Origin: Ciona intestinalis
Taxonomy: Eukaryota; Chordata; Ascidiacea; Phlebobranchia; Cionidae
NCBI RefSeq assembly: GCF_000224145.3
Contig: NC_020177.2
Location: forward strand, 1,223,536-1,287,535
Direction: 5' to 3'
DNA length: 64,000 nucleotides
A program made the position numbers and the translations under genes. Each line of letters begins with the position of its first letter. The first letter of the stretch is position 1. Shown here piece after piece: positions 33,628 through 46,300 of this stretch. Below the pieces are notes generated by a model, which saw nothing but the letters and a program-made list of their open reading frames with translations, did no database searches and was not told where the DNA came from.

Positions 33628-33957
33628 CGCGAAGCAAAATGCACAAGCATGTACGTATGCACTACACTATACACGCGGCAAGCAATGGAAAATAATCGAA
33701 AGCATAAAAAACAAATCTGACGCAATTTACCAATTTAAAAAAGGATATTTTGTTACAGAATCGTCCAACTTCATGCGCATTTAGATCAGGCCATACATTC
33801 ACGTACTTTATCACGGTTATTTTTTGCTTAACCAGTTCAACTATACCAGAAGCTGTTTGAATAAGAGATACTGTGTCATTTGTGGCGAAATATCTGATAG
33901 AATACTATTCGTTGGACTTGATTTTTGTCCTAGCATTTCGTCTTTAGTTATATCTCT

Positions 33958-36900
33958 TCATAGTTTTGTCCTTGCCACTTCTTCTTCTTGCTCTTGTTCT
34001 TCGCTTATACCATTTTCAATAGCTTGATTGTTCATTACAACGAGGCCCGTTCCATTTGCTTTCTCACAATCTATGGTTGAATTGAATAAACATTAAAGGT
34101 TATTTTCATGTTAAGCAAAATCACAACGATTTTAGGGCGGGGGAAGACGAGACACCTTCAGCTCATAAAAATTAAATATCCTGATCGTGTTTTAAACAAT
34201 TACCATTAATAACGATCTATATAGGAGTCGTGAGAATACAGTTTTAGAGTTATTTGAATATTCTTTGTTTATTACCAAATGTGACGAGGACTGAAATGGA
34301 ATCCCATCTTCCCCACCCTACTATATGAACTTTTCGTTTCATATAATTGTCGAATATGCGACTATTGTACATTATAGGTATAACAGGAGTCAGCATATAC
34401 GTGGTAACGTTCTGTCGCGCCAAAATAAACAAATGGCGTTCATCTATATTTATTTTTTTGTTAAAATGTAACCTCATTTTTCCTTACAATAAAAGAGCAA
34501 ATTTAATTAAAATTTATATATTTAAAAAAATCAAAATCGAAATAGGAATTTAGAAATCTTGAGTATGAATTACACAATGTAAGCGGTTCAGCGATGCTTA
34601 TATAGGCTACGTCTTATCAACGTTTATAGTTCGAGGAATTAAATGCCTTTGGGCTGTTTTTATCTGTACATTCTCGGAGAATTAATCTTAACCTAATCAA
34701 CAAAAATGTTGTGGCATGATGAACCGTGTTTACACCTATTCTAATTAGCAAATTAAGCGTTAAGGCTGTGTAATCTGTAAACTGTATATAGAAAATAAAC
34801 TATAAACTCAGATTTGAGTGGTAAAAAAATAAAAAAATTTGCAGGCGGTTTATAAATATGATGTTGTAGACTGAGTAACATTTTATAATGCTATATAGTT
34901 TAACCTGTCCACTTTTTTAGGTGTGTGTAGCAGCACAACGAAACAATAAACACCTTCGTTTAAAACTGGGCCTATTTATTTTTTGTAACAATGTTTCGGC
35001 GTCCCCATTTTTCGAACCAAGGCAAAAAAAAGTTGTTTTAAAATCTTATTAAACATGATAACTGCGTACCAGTCTGTATTGAGGATATTGGTTGACAGTG
35101 ACGTGTTTTATGCATAGTTATAAAAGGTTGGGGAAGATGGGACACTCTTTTATTCTATTTTATCGTCCTATTTGGTAGTAAATAAAGAACATTCAAAGAA
35201 TTGTGGAACCGTATTCTCACGGCTCCCATATTGACCACCGTTAATTGTTTAAAACACAATCAGAATATTTGAAAATTATGTGCTAAAAGTGTCCCGTCTT
35301 GCCCCACCCTACTATACATGTAAATAGTTAGCACATAATATCCAAATTTCCTGATCGTGTTTAAAACAATTTATGAGAGGCGTAAGGATCCGGTTTTACA
35401 ATTCTTTGAATGTTCTTTGTTTACTACCAAATGAGACGAGAAAATAGAACTAAAAGTTGTCCCATCCCTCCCCATCCTACTATACTTTTATGTTACATTG
35501 CTTAACTTTACCTTTGCTCCAAGGTGGTACGCCGTCACAATAGCTCTCAATAGGATAAGCCGGTTCACCATGCTTCAGTTTATCCAGGCCTTTCAATTCA
35601 ACTTCCTCGCTTACACGTAGAACACCAAGCAAACTCATGCTTCCAAACAACAGGATGCTGATCACACCCGTCCATATGATGATGGCGACTGCTCCAAGAA
35701 GGTTCCAACCAAAGCCCTGCGTGGTGTATTTTGTTTAATGAATGAATCGCTCCAAAAACCCAGTTGTCACTTAGGAGTTATCCTAATCGTGTGTCATACA
35801 GAAGAAAAAAACATTGTGTGCGTATGTGCCCTTGATGGGTAAGATACTTTACAACAATTCCTCCAACCCAACGGTGGCTTATGAGTTTTCTAAATTCCCA
35901 GCAATAAATAAAAATAAATAGAAATCAGCTGCAAATTTACATGTGGGGAGGGAGATGGAACACCTTTAGCCCATAGTATCCAAATATCCCCACTTTCTTA
36001 TATAAATATAGTAAGGTGGGGGAAGACGAGACATCTTTAGAACATAATATCAAAATATCCTAATTGTGTTTTACTAGTTGGGAGTTGCGACGCTATGGCT
36101 ATATAATTCTTTTAATGTTTTTTTTACTACCAAATGGGATGAGAAAATAGAATGAAAAGGTGTCCTATCTTCCCCACCCTATTATATCTTAAAATGTAAC
36201 CGGAGTAGCGTAAGCTATAGGTATATGTGTTAAGAATACGCGAGTTTAAATGGCAGACTACACATTTTTAGCTTTGAACTACCGGAGACCGGTTAAGGTA
36301 ATAGTCTAGCATATTTAACATTTACTTCTCGCCTTACATTTAACGACATAATTGGCCTAATAATTGATGCTACGTGATAGCGCCAACGTACAAATTCGAA
36401 AACCACCTGCACAAAAACAGCTACTCCCCGGAACTCGTTGTTATGCGGAACAAAATTACCAATTATCGCTATTTGTTTAATGGCAGTTGTATAATATTAT
36501 AGGTTTAACAAACAAATAAATAAGTTGTTATGATATTACTTAGATCCCCAATCATTTACTTCATTTGTTATAGCGCCACCATGTGGTATTTCGTGAGTTA
36601 CAAGATACGTCACTGGATGATCTTGACTAAGGTTTTTTGTTTTAGAATGATAACATATTATAACGTGACGTTTAGACTACATTTTAGATCTGTTTAGTGC
36701 GTTAACCTTGTTTCTCATTTAATAAACGACCAAAGGCCACAATATATATCTTACCTGGAAAGCGAGCCAATGTTTTCCATATATGATTCCACCAACGTAT
36801 TCTTTCGTCTCAGCGAGCTGCAAACCCTTTACAACGAATATTGGGGCAAGAAGGACGCCCGTAAGTCCACCGCCGAGATGCACTATAATTTGAAAGTGGG

Positions 36901-39900
36901 GAGATCTAAATGAATGTAACTTGTTTGTCTGCTATAGGTGTAGCGACCACGCTTATTTTCTTCGAATCAAATGTAAATGTGTTTTAACTGTAAGCATGTT
37001 TTAAAGACTGTTGTTTTGTCGCTATACCCTGTCTTTTCGTTTAAAATATTTTTAAATCCTTATAGGGTGGGGGAGATAAGACACCTTTTTTTTATTTTCC
37101 CGTCCCATTTGGTAGCAAAAATAATTTTACAGAATCATATAACCGTAGCCCCACAAACGGTAAATAGTATTTCCCTGCAGTATTATGTTTTTACTACACC
37201 GGTATTATAGGTGTAATATTACATTACCTGCCACAGCGTCTAACGGATCGTCAATCCTAAGCTTTAGCATGATATGATGCCACGTCATGAAAGCAAGTCC
37301 AGCGACTGTACCAATCACTACTGCAGCCCATGGTAGCATATCGTTACATCCGGCACACATAGATACCATGCCTGTAAATAAATGAACGAATAAATGTACA
37401 TCTTACTTTACCATAGGGTGGCTGGAAAACGAAAGTCGTTAAACAGGTGGATTTTTTATGTGTGGCTAATAACCGGACAACCCATTAGTGACGACTGGGT
37501 TGGAGCAATTGTCGTTAAGTGTCTTGCCCAAGGACACATACGCCCACAATGGTAACAGCGATGAGCCTTGAATCCATTACTACCTAAGGCAGGCGCGCTA
37601 ACCAATGGTGCTATGGCGCTGTTGGAACAAATACTATATGTTTATCCGCGCGTGGCAGGGGGAAACCAATGTAAAACGCCAGGCATTATAACACTAATTT
37701 TCTGTTTCATGCACCTTATACCCGCACATAAGTTGCAACGTGTGTGGAACATTTTTTTTCCAAATAACCAACAATTTAGACAACGGGCCAAGAACACACA
37801 AACCCACACAAGGCGTTAAACCCGGTAACTGCTAGTTAAGGAGCAACCTATTTAATCTATACAGCGTTGATTCAACAGTAACGTAATATATTGAAGCAAA
37901 AATGAATGATTAGATATAACTTATTTATCCTCTCGTAGGGTCAACCAACTGTCGCAATAACACGAGTGTTTTTTCATACATTTCTGCTGCTTACGATTTA
38001 ACACGTATATGTAACTTTGTGGGGAATATTTGAAATGTTCAAATTACCGGTTAATCCACCGTTGATGGTGATCAACAACGACCAGTAATGATCTTCCCCT
38101 CGAATGGCGTCTGTTGTTTTATAAACCAGCATCGCCACTATTGCACCTGATGCCCCACCAAGTACAGTGTTCATAATAGATAAGGCAACAATAGCTCCGT
38201 CCCCGGGGTTCGAAATAGTAAGCTGAGATCCGCCGTTGAATGCCATGAACCCGACGAACAAGATAAACCCACCCAAAGCCGCAACCTGCAATACACGATG
38301 CTGATTCATTCAGATTAAATTAAGCCAGATCCCGCCTAAGGCATTGCCGCGACTCGCTTATATGGTACACCATGCCTTCGTATGATAACAACGTGGTTTA
38401 AGATATTCGGTTAAGAAAACAACCGATGTGTGATTATGAAGCAGTAATAAACGTTTAGAAGATTATATAATAAACCTAGAACTTTATAAATACATGATGA
38501 TTGAATTCAACTTATTTGCGCCAATCATTACATAATATTATACGAAAGAACACGAAACTGAAACATATAGTAGGATGGGGAAAGATGAGACACCTTTTCA
38601 TTCCATTTTTTTGTCAAATGTGGTATAAAAAAAAAAACATTCTAAGAATTATAAAATCGGATCCTCACGATCTTCATAGACCGTTGTTGATTGTTTAAAA
38701 CAGATTAGGATATTTGGATATTGTTTGCTAAAGGTATCCCATCCCTCCACGGTATTATATATGTATTACGAACTAAAACATGTGTAAAATGGCAAACCAA
38801 CATGCTATAGCGGTTGCGTATACTTACAGTTACAGTGTGTCCAGGCAGATCATTTACGGTGCCATCGTTATTAAATCTTCCTATTCGTGGTCCAAGAATA
38901 ATCGCTCCAACAAACGCCGCTGTCCCTCCAGTTAAGTGAACAACACCGGACCCAGCGTAGTCGATATATTTTAACCCGGTACCTAAAAAATATTTAAGTT
39001 TTGTTTTAATTGTAATTCAATACCAAGAGAAATTTTGTTTTTAAGTTTTGTTATAATTATTTATGTTAAGAAATTTCGTAAAAAGATATATATGTTTCTA
39101 TGAACGTTTATAACCAAGTTATAGTAAATTTAAGTTTCTATAGGCTGTAAATACACATGCTTACAATATAATAGCATTGTAGTATACACGAGTGGAATGC
39201 TCTACAGCAGTGGTTCTTCAACTATTTTGTATGCTTTACCCTTTTAACAAAGATGCTTATCAGATTTACCCCTAATATGCAATATGGCGCAAATATATTT
39301 TATACGACGGGTGCGCTAGCTTTTTGACATCAAGTTGTTCAATGTCTGGTAAAGCATTTCAATCGGCACATTTTTTCTGCCCCGTCAACTGATGTGGATT
39401 TTGATTGGTAGCTCATTTACCCTCTGAATACGAGGAATTTAATCCCGGGGGTAAATTTACACCAGTTTAAGAAATGCTGCTCCACAGTCTACAAGTTTAC
39501 ATACACAATACACGATATAGCCCAGTATTTTACAGACTGTATATATGCAAAATCGTACCAGTTCCATATTGCAGCCAACCAACGTCCGTCCAGCACCAAT
39601 GTACTATAACTGGGTACACGAAGCCAGTAAGAAAAGTGCAGTACACCATATAAGTTGTAAACTCAGTTCGTTCAGCCATCGCACCAGATACTATAGTAGA
39701 TGCAGTTGCAGCAAATACGTATTGAAAGAACCATGATGCGTATGTGAAGTTCTGCGTATTGATTTTATTTGTAAGCAAAAAGCTAAAACTTGGCACAGTT
39801 AGAAATTATAGTATACCAAAACAACAAAAACAACCTTTTTAAGTAAAACTTTAGCACTTTAATGCGATCGAAACTGGACCATTCATTACTATTTTAAAAC

Positions 39901-41463
39901 AGGTAAGAATTAAATATAAACTGTGTCACGAGTGTTAGTAATTATGGCAATTAAGCGCGGCCAGTTTCAAACGGTTCATATTTCCGTTTCGATTATATCT
40001 TGTCACACATTTATAAGTTAAACGTTTGTCAACCACGTGCAATTATGTTTCAAATTCGTAGACAATTGTTTTCCTTATACGTGTTATTGTTACGTCACAA
40101 TCGAATGCCATATTTAAAACTTTAAATGTCTCAAGTACAACATGTATAAGAAATTTCCGAACTGTCTGTGCCTTTCGGCGACGCGGGATTAAATACATTT
40201 AATTTATTTGGAATCTTTTTGGTATACATTCTATTTATGGATGGTTTTATTCTCTATAAATATATTTTTGTGGAAAATGTACAACGCTTAAAATAAATGC
40301 TGTTTACATTAAAAAACATTTTTTTTATAAGAAAAAGTCTAAACCAGAGTCGGTATACAAACATGTTTAAATACGGACTCTGGTCTAAACGGACAAATAT
40401 TATGAGATATTTTTGCACAGTAACATTTTCCGAAGATTTACATATCTTTAACTAGTAAAATAACCTAAATATTTGAGGATTTAAAGTAAGGATTTTTGTT
40501 TTCATTACCTCATCTTTGTTCGTCGCAAAGAAATAATTGTGGCCGATGAAACGATTCCCTGGTTGGCCGTACGCGAACGAATAGCCGACGGCAAAATACA
40601 TGATAGCACCAATAACTGTACGAGAATAGTTGTGTATTAGAACTACTATTTTGACATTTTAACAGAATTACGTTTATACTACTACGGGATAAGATGGATA
40701 CCGTTAGCATATAATACCATAGTTGTGAATTTGTAAAACTTACGAAAGTATTTAGGTTTTATTTTTAAATAAAGTATAGAAATGTCTTTAAAGTTTATAG
40801 GTTTCTACCAGACGCTCGGAGGTTAACTCTTTTAAATGATGTAGAAAGTCTTAAGCAAATAAAGGGCACAGAAAAAAATGATTGTACAACCCGTGTTTTA
40901 TTTTATTCTATTCTAATCTATGTGGGTAAGGTCCTTATTGTCAAGGACCTGGGATTTAGGCCAGATTTAGCCATTACCCTAAAACCCGAAAGGGCCATTT
41001 AATGCTTTTATGCGACCGGTACAACCATTATTATAGCTACCGCCGTTGTAGCCCGTCACGCAAGGATAAATAAGTTTCTTCAATTTATATTATTTTATGT
41101 GGCCTATATATATAAAAATAAAGCAGTGTTTTGGCCTAGGCAAATATAACTATATATTTTACACTTACATAAATCAAGAACATTTTTCATGATAATATTT
41201 GTCGTATTTTTGCTGCGGACAGAACCTGCTTCCAAAAACGCAAAGCCAGTCTGCATAACTGTTAAAGAAAAAAAAATGTAAAAAAAATTTATAAATATTA
41301 TAACTTTTAGCTTAAAAATCTTTAAAAAAGTCTAAAAATCTCTTAAAGTTTACTTACATAATATAAATATTCCACAAATTACTAGGAAAAATTGGTCCAA
41401 ATTCGACTCCAGGTTTTTCAGTTCCGAAATAGTGAAAATTGTGTCGCTGCTATTGTTACTCAT
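33958..41463 (-). CDS. AMT-family ammonium transporter
   Basis: Ten coding exons: 41463-41358, 41258-41169, 40615-40509, 39751-39559, 38982-38828, 38285-38048, 37371-37228, 36882-36755, 35716-35512, 34070-33958; 492 aa. Channel-like NH4+/NH3 transporter of the plasma membrane (Amt/MEP/Rh superfamily, AMT branch). Seen: [51 protein letters not shown] with the first pore His; [44 protein letters not shown]; and the C-terminal [14 protein letters not shown] resembling the plant AMT trans-activation motif, but with Leu where plants carry the phosphorylated Thr. The last exon (acidic tail [17 protein letters not shown]) is inferred from an in-phase acceptor CATAG. If the preceding donor (35511) is not used, translation continues 10 residues and stops at 35480 inside a MITE end. 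A splice acceptor lies 28 nt before the ATG. Confidence 0.9.
34133..34326 (+). mobile_element. type A MITE
   Basis: TAGGGCGGGGGAAGACGAGA to CCCATCTTCCCCACCCTACT; lies in the inferred last AMT intron, 62 bp from its acceptor. Confidence 0.92.
35121..35317 (-). mobile_element. type A MITE, full length
   Basis: AAAAGGTTGGGGAAGATGGG to TCCCGTCTTGCCCCACCCTA; in AMT last intron. Confidence 0.92.
35327..35484 (+). mobile_element. type A MITE, left end missing, touching AMT reading frame
   Basis: GTTAGCACATAATATCCAAA...CATCCCTCCCCATCCTACTA TA. Its right terminus supplies the TAG (35482-35480) that ends AMT translation if the donor at 35511 is not used. Confidence 0.92.
35941..36001 (+). mobile_element. 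type A MITE, left fragment
   Basis: GTGGGGAGGGAGATGGAACA CC then TTTAGCCCATAGTATCC; followed at once by another copy. Confidence 0.8.
36007..36186 (+). mobile_element. type A MITE
   Basis: ATAGTAAGGTGGGGGAAGAC to TCCTATCTTCCCCACCCTAT; small central deletion. Confidence 0.92.
36945..37062 (+). repeat. dispersed repeat R3, copy 4
   Basis: GTAGCGACCACGCTTATTTT...GTAAGCATGTTTTAAAGACT...TCTTTTCGTTTAAAATATTT, truncated where a MITE begins. In an AMT intron. Confidence 0.75.
37063..37165 (-). mobile_element. type A MITE, truncated
   Basis: TATAGGGTGGGGGAGATAAG...CATATAACCGTAGCCCCACA; follows R3 copy 4 without spacer. Confidence 0.85.
37378..37612 (-). mobile_element. composite SINE, near full length
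   Basis: TAAATGAACGAATAAATGTA tail; central block partly deleted; GACCAACTGG-type linker, GTGTCTTGCCCAAGGACACA, GATGAGCCTTGAATCC and GCGCGCTAACCA head. In an AMT intron. Confidence 0.85.
37636..37850 (-). mobile_element. composite SINE, diverged
   Basis: TATCCGCGCGTGGCAGGGGG, GTTTCATGCACCTTATACCC, ATAACCAACAATTTAGACAA, then a scrambled CACACAAACCCACAC... in place of the head. Directly follows the previous copy. Confidence 0.7.
37898..38025 (-). mobile_element. composite SINE, tail half
   Basis: AAATGAATGATTAGATATAA, CCTCTCGTAGGGTCAACCAA, ACACGAGTGTTTTTTCATAC; third copy in a row, ending 23 bp from AMT exon 38048. Confidence 0.8.
38568..38759 (-). mobile_element. type A MITE, full length
   Basis: TAGTAGGATGGGGAAAGATG to TATCCCATCCCTCCACGGTA. 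Confidence 0.92.
39208..39479 (-). mobile_element. hAT-type non-autonomous DNA transposon
   Basis: 272-bp reverse-oriented relative of the element at 4633: begins CAGTGGTTCTTCAACT and ends CAGTTTAAGAAATGCTG. The 8-bp flanks are CTCTACAG and CTCCACAG (7 of 8). In an AMT intron. Confidence 0.82.
40678..40740 (+). mobile_element. type B MITE fragment
   Basis: TACTACTACGGGATAAGATG, TACCGTTAGCATATAATACC. Confidence 0.75.
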
Positions 41464-41505
41464 TATTATTGCTATTATGATCTTACAAAACTGCAACAAT
41501 GTAGA
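41464..41505 (-). promoter_or_regulatory. candidate spliced-leader acceptor, AMT gene
   Basis: Pyrimidine-rich TTTCTACATTGTTGCAG ends at 41491, 28 nt upstream of the AMT start codon. It could equally be a cis acceptor for an unseen 5' UTR exon. Confidence 0.35.
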
Positions 41506-41978
41506 AATTAATTGTATTTAAAAACTTATACAGTAGGCAAAATAGTACATTAGAAAAATCTGTTCACGTAAAACTAGCAAAGTCTATATTATATTCTATA
41601 GCCGGCAATCAACAAATTTGTATACTGCAGCGCTTTATGTTAAAATGAGACATCGTAAAATACTAAAGTAAACCTAAACTTTCAAAATACTACAGTGCTC
41701 AAAAAATTAGGTTGCTTCTATGCTATTTTGTTCCGTAACTTTGGTCACTTGCCTTTATCAGTACAAGTTTAACCTTTGCGCGGTCGTCTGAATGCCACGT
41801 CGGAAAAAAATTTCTCAATTTTATATAAACTAAAAGAAAAAGAAAACATTATCGCCCTGTAGCAACTGGTTTAAAACGCAGAAAAAAGGAGTAGACTACT
41901 GGGAAAGAAAAGAGTGGAGGTTCTTAAAACTTTATTATTATCTTTTTATAAAGGTAGTCGTTTAACAAAATAAATATG

Positions 41979-42159
41979 GTATTGTGAAGTAAAATGAATA
42001 TTATTAGCACATAATATTCCATCTTTTTAAATCATGTTTCAACAATTAACAACGCTTTTATACAGTCGTAGGAATACGAATATATAGTTCTAACTTGTTT
42101 TCACTACCAAAATGGGACGATAAAATAATAAAAACTCATCTTCCCCCAATCTACCATAT
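41979..42159 (+). mobile_element. type B MITE
   Basis: GGTATTGTGAAGTAAAATGA...AACTCATCTTCCCCCAATCT; AMT upstream region. Confidence 0.87.
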
Positions 42160-42250
42160 TTATGATATTGTGTTTGTGAGTTCAAATTCCGTATTTAGTT
42201 CAGAACTTGTTGCAAAAGTCAAAAATCTAAGTAGGCATTAATCCGAAGAA

Positions 42251-42310
42251 CCACGGCCTACTAGAGATATCTCTAGTAGGCCGTGGAAGAACTCATTCCA
42301 CGGCCTACGC
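42251..42310. repeat. 36-bp perfect palindrome with a third arm
   Basis: CCACGGCCTACTAGAGAT followed by its exact reverse complement (42251-42286), then another CCACGGCCTACG at 42298. No spacer between the arms, so the DNA could form a cruciform. Lies 0.8 kb upstream of AMT. Confidence 0.95.
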
Positions 42311-42657
42311 GAATAACCAGTTTCACAAAAATACCGAATGCGGTTTTACCGGACTATTTTACACAGAACTAAAATAGACATGTTTTAAAAATACCTGTTT
42401 AAAAAATACCCGTACCTATACACAACGTAATCGTCACTTTCGTCACGTTTTTGATTATACCTTGTGTCCAAAATAATAGCCTTCATTAGTAAATTTGTAA
42501 ATAGTAACATTATCTGCTCTGTCATTTAATAGTAAAGAGAAAAGTTCTTTCGTTTGCAATAACAACGTCGCTGAATTGCCAGTGTCAAATCAAAATTGCA
42601 TAATTTAAGTATAACAATTATCTTTTAAATATTTTTCTGAAAATTTATGACTCATTG

Positions 42658-42665
42658 TGACGTCA
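42658..42665. promoter_or_regulatory. CRE/ATF octamer upstream of AMT
   Basis: Perfect TGACGTCA about 1.2 kb upstream of the AMT start, with a TTACGTCA variant some 15 bp further on. Single octamers also occur at about 19704 and 55826. Confidence 0.3.
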
Positions 42666-42740
42666 TATTCACCCTTATTACGTCAGACTACGTATATACT
42701 TTTTAATAACAATGTTTATTTTAGACGTGATGGTATTGTG

Positions 42741-42936
42741 ATAGTAGAGTGGGGGAAGACGGGACACCTTTAGCACGTGATATCCAAATATTCTGATCGT
42801 GTTTAAACCATTAACAACAGTCTAATGGGAGTCGTGAAGATACGGTTTTATAATTCTTTGAATGTTCTTTGTTCACTACTAAGTTGGACAAGAAAATAAA
42901 ATGAAAACGTGTCTCATCTTCCTCGACCCAACTATA
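42741..42936 (+). mobile_element. type A MITE, full length
   Basis: ATAGTAGAGTGGGGGAAGAC to GTCTCATCTTCCTCGACCCA; first of three consecutive copies between AMT and SLC5. Confidence 0.93.
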
Positions 42937-42960
42937 CGTTATATAACGTACATAAATTTA

Positions 42961-43143
42961 TGCAACATAACACCATTTAGCGCAGAATATCCAAATACCC
43001 TGATCGTGTTTTAAACGATTAACAACGGTCAATGGGAGTCATCAGGGTGCAGATTTGTATTTATTTGAATTTTTTTGTTTACTACCAAATGTGACCAGTA
43101 GATAGAATGATAAGGTGTCCCATCTCCCCCCAACTTACTATAT
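42961..43143 (+). mobile_element. type A MITE, left end missing
   Basis: ACCATTTAGCGCAGAATATC...CCCATCTCCCCCCAACTTAC; second of three. Confidence 0.9.
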
Positions 43144-43157
43144 AGTTTAAGTCTGCT

Positions 43158-43334
43158 ATAGTAGGGTAGGGGGAGGTGGGACCCGTTCAGCACATAATAA
43201 TCAAATACCCCGATCGTGTTTTAAACAATTAACAACTGTCTATGTGGGAGTCGTGAGGATACGGTTTTAATATTTTTTCCAATTCTCTTTGTTCTTTACC
43301 ATAAGGTGTCCCATCTTACCCCACCCCACAGTAT
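43158..43334 (+). mobile_element. type A MITE, in SLC5 3' UTR
   Basis: ATAGTAGGGTAGGGGGAGGT to CCCATCTTACCCCACCCCAC; third of three, its right end 22 bp from the SLC5 stop codon. Confidence 0.93.
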
Positions 43335-43355
43335 AATAAAAATAGCTGACCGTGA

Positions 43356-46300
43356 TTACACTGACCAAATTATATAAAGTGATAACGGTACGCTTAATGA
43401 AACAACAAGACAAACACGTAAAAATAACTTTTCTCTTCTGTTTTGCTTTATAGAGGGGAAAACAACAGCATTTTCTGCAACCTGCGCAGAATCCTTTATG
43501 CCACATATGAATCGTGCGCATGCGCGGAGAAAGACCAGGCACAAATTGGTTTCTGCGTTCAATATTTTAATTTAGCAAAGATAGATGAGGTTATATATAG
43601 CACTGTGGGGTAAGATGGGATACTGTTATCAACTGAATACTATATTCCCCGATTATATTTATTAAACAACAGTCTAAGAATCGCGGGCTATTGGGAAATT
43701 GTCATATAATAACAGTCTATAGGACGCGCGAGGAGACGTTTTTTTAACTCTTTAAATAGTTTTTGTTTACTACCAAATATGCCGGAAAAATCGAATTAAA
43801 AGGTAACCCATCTTCCCCCATCTTACTATAACATAAGTTATTTAAATCAACGACTATTAGATCGCGAAGATAAACTTAATTGGTATTTATTGAAAATTAA
43901 AATTTTTGTAACTCGATGCCCAAAAGAAGCTAAATCAACTTTGGGGCGTTGTTTCTAAAAAGGTATTTTGTGAACAGTCTTACCATTTTTGCTGGATGCA
44001 ATGTCCGTCGGGTCGTTTACATCAAAGTTGGGATCATCGACATCAAACTGCCTATGATGCAAGTGAGAAAATAAAGTGATAAACAGGAAAGCAAGTTCAG
44101 TGAGTTTTACACGATATGTTTTAGAAAACCACACATTGCTTGCTATAACTATAATGGGTTTTAGAAGGTATACGATTAATTTTACAATGTTTATGTAAAA
44201 ATGAATCATCGGTTTTACAAAACGAATTTTAAACGAGGTCTGGTACTGTGATGTTTTGGTGTGACATATAGAACATGTGTTTCTATTCGGAATTTCCCCA
44301 ACAACACACGAAGATGACTAATGATAAGAAGAATGAATGTAAAATGTATTTATCTTTGCGTGGCGGGCAACAACAATGGCTGTTCTATTCCATACACCTC
44401 GTGCCCGTTTACAAGTTAACACATATGTAACTTTGTGAGTAATAGTTAAAGGAATGAATGTAATTTGTTTACCCTAGCGTGGTGGCAACGTCCGTCGCTA
44501 TAACACAAATGTTCTGTTTCATAGACCTCATGCCCGTTTGCAAGTTACCTGTTACCACATATGTAACTCCGTAGGAATAAATGTAACTTTTTTATCCTTG
44601 CGTGGCGGGGCAACGACATTCGTTATAACATAGGTGTTTCGTTTTATGCACCTCGTGCTTGGTTACGAAGTACCTAAACTTGCATTCATACTTACGTTTG
44701 CTGACAGTCTTCGGTAATTGGTTTTAATTCTATTTCCTCAGCTATCGGTGCAGGATCATTTCTGGACCAATAAGTCAGTCTGGATATCTGTCGTTTAAAC
44801 TACTTCAAAAAACTGTACATGGCTTAAGAACTACAACACAGCGTCGTAGCACAAGTATTAGGGGTACAGGGTTCGAGGCTCGACGCCGCTACCATAGTAG
44901 AGCATGTGTCTAATACGTTTATTCATTAGCACACAAAACTTTATAAACATATAGTAGTGTGGGGTAAGATGGGACTTCTTTAGCACATAATGTCCAAATA
45001 TTCTGATCGTATTTTAAACAATTAACAACGGTCTATAGGGGTCGTGACAATACGGTTTTTATTTCTTAAATGTTCTTTGTTTACTAACAAATGAAACGAG
45101 AACATAGAACGAAAAGGTGTCTCATCATGCCCCACCCTTCTATATCTAAATAAAGCCAACAAAAACAAGGCAGTTTGTTATTAAGTAAAACATGGCTTTA
45201 AAATATCTTTAATCGTTATGATTTTGGTTTGAAAGAAACTGTTAGAACGCTAATACAATAAAAAATAATCGATATTTAGTACTGTGAGGTAAGATGAGAC
45301 ACCTTTAAACAATAACACCGGTCTACGAAAGTCGTGCGAATACGATTTTATAACTATTTAAATTTTCTTTGTTTATACTACCAAATGGGACGATAAAATA
45401 AAATTAAAAGTTGTCCTATCTTACCCCACCTTACCATAGATAATTTAATGAAGGAAAATATAAAATAAAATTTAACTTACAGAATCTGGATCTGGCTGTT
45501 CAGCGAACAGACTAACAATAACTGCCACGATCGCTGTAACAGTGAATATAATGGCAGCGTAATACATATAGTGTAGACTTGTAAGAAACGCCGGGCGAGT
45601 ATCAGCTTCTCCACATTTAGGAGGTTTGAATAGAAATATTGCGACCAATCTGGCGATTCCTAGGGCACTGCCTATTAGCCCGCCGTAGAATGCTCCCTGT
45701 TATAATAAACAATGAATAAATAAATGAATGAATAAAAATGAAAAAATGAAAATAAATAAATGAATGAATGTAAATAGCTTTATCGTCGCGTGGCAGGAAA
45801 ACGACAGACGTTATACCACGAATGTTCTGTTTTATACACCTCGTGCCCACTTATACGTGTAACCACGGGTGTTACTTTGCGGCTGATTTTTTTCTGTATG
45901 GTTGACAATTTAGAGAACCCATTAAGAGACACTGGATTGGAACAAATAACGATACTGTTTCCAGGTTGGGGTAAGATGGTTTATGTTTTCATTCATGTTT
46001 ACAGAATTGTAAACGTGTTCCCATGATTCAAAATAAGGCTGTTAATTTCTAAAAACACGATTAGAAAATATTATACATTATATCCTAACGGTACCCATCT
46101 TACACCACAGAACTAAATATGCACTACGAGCTAACGTATCCACTTTGCACCACAGCCCTTACTTTTTCAGTACATCGTGGCCAGAATATAGCGGTAAGAA
46201 AGATTGCGGCAATCGGTGGAGAAATGTAATTGCTGACTTCAAGGATGTAGAAAAATAATTCTCCAGCTTGAAACTGCAAAACAATCGGTACCCACGCTAT

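Noticed and set aside
40510..40710. 66-codon minus-strand ORF
   Set aside because: Out-of-frame reading of an AMT exon (40615-40509).
43267..43542. 91-codon Cys-rich ORF ([11 protein letters not shown])
   Set aside because: Wrong frame of the last SLC5 exon; the in-phase frame gives the expected terminal TM and stop at 43356.
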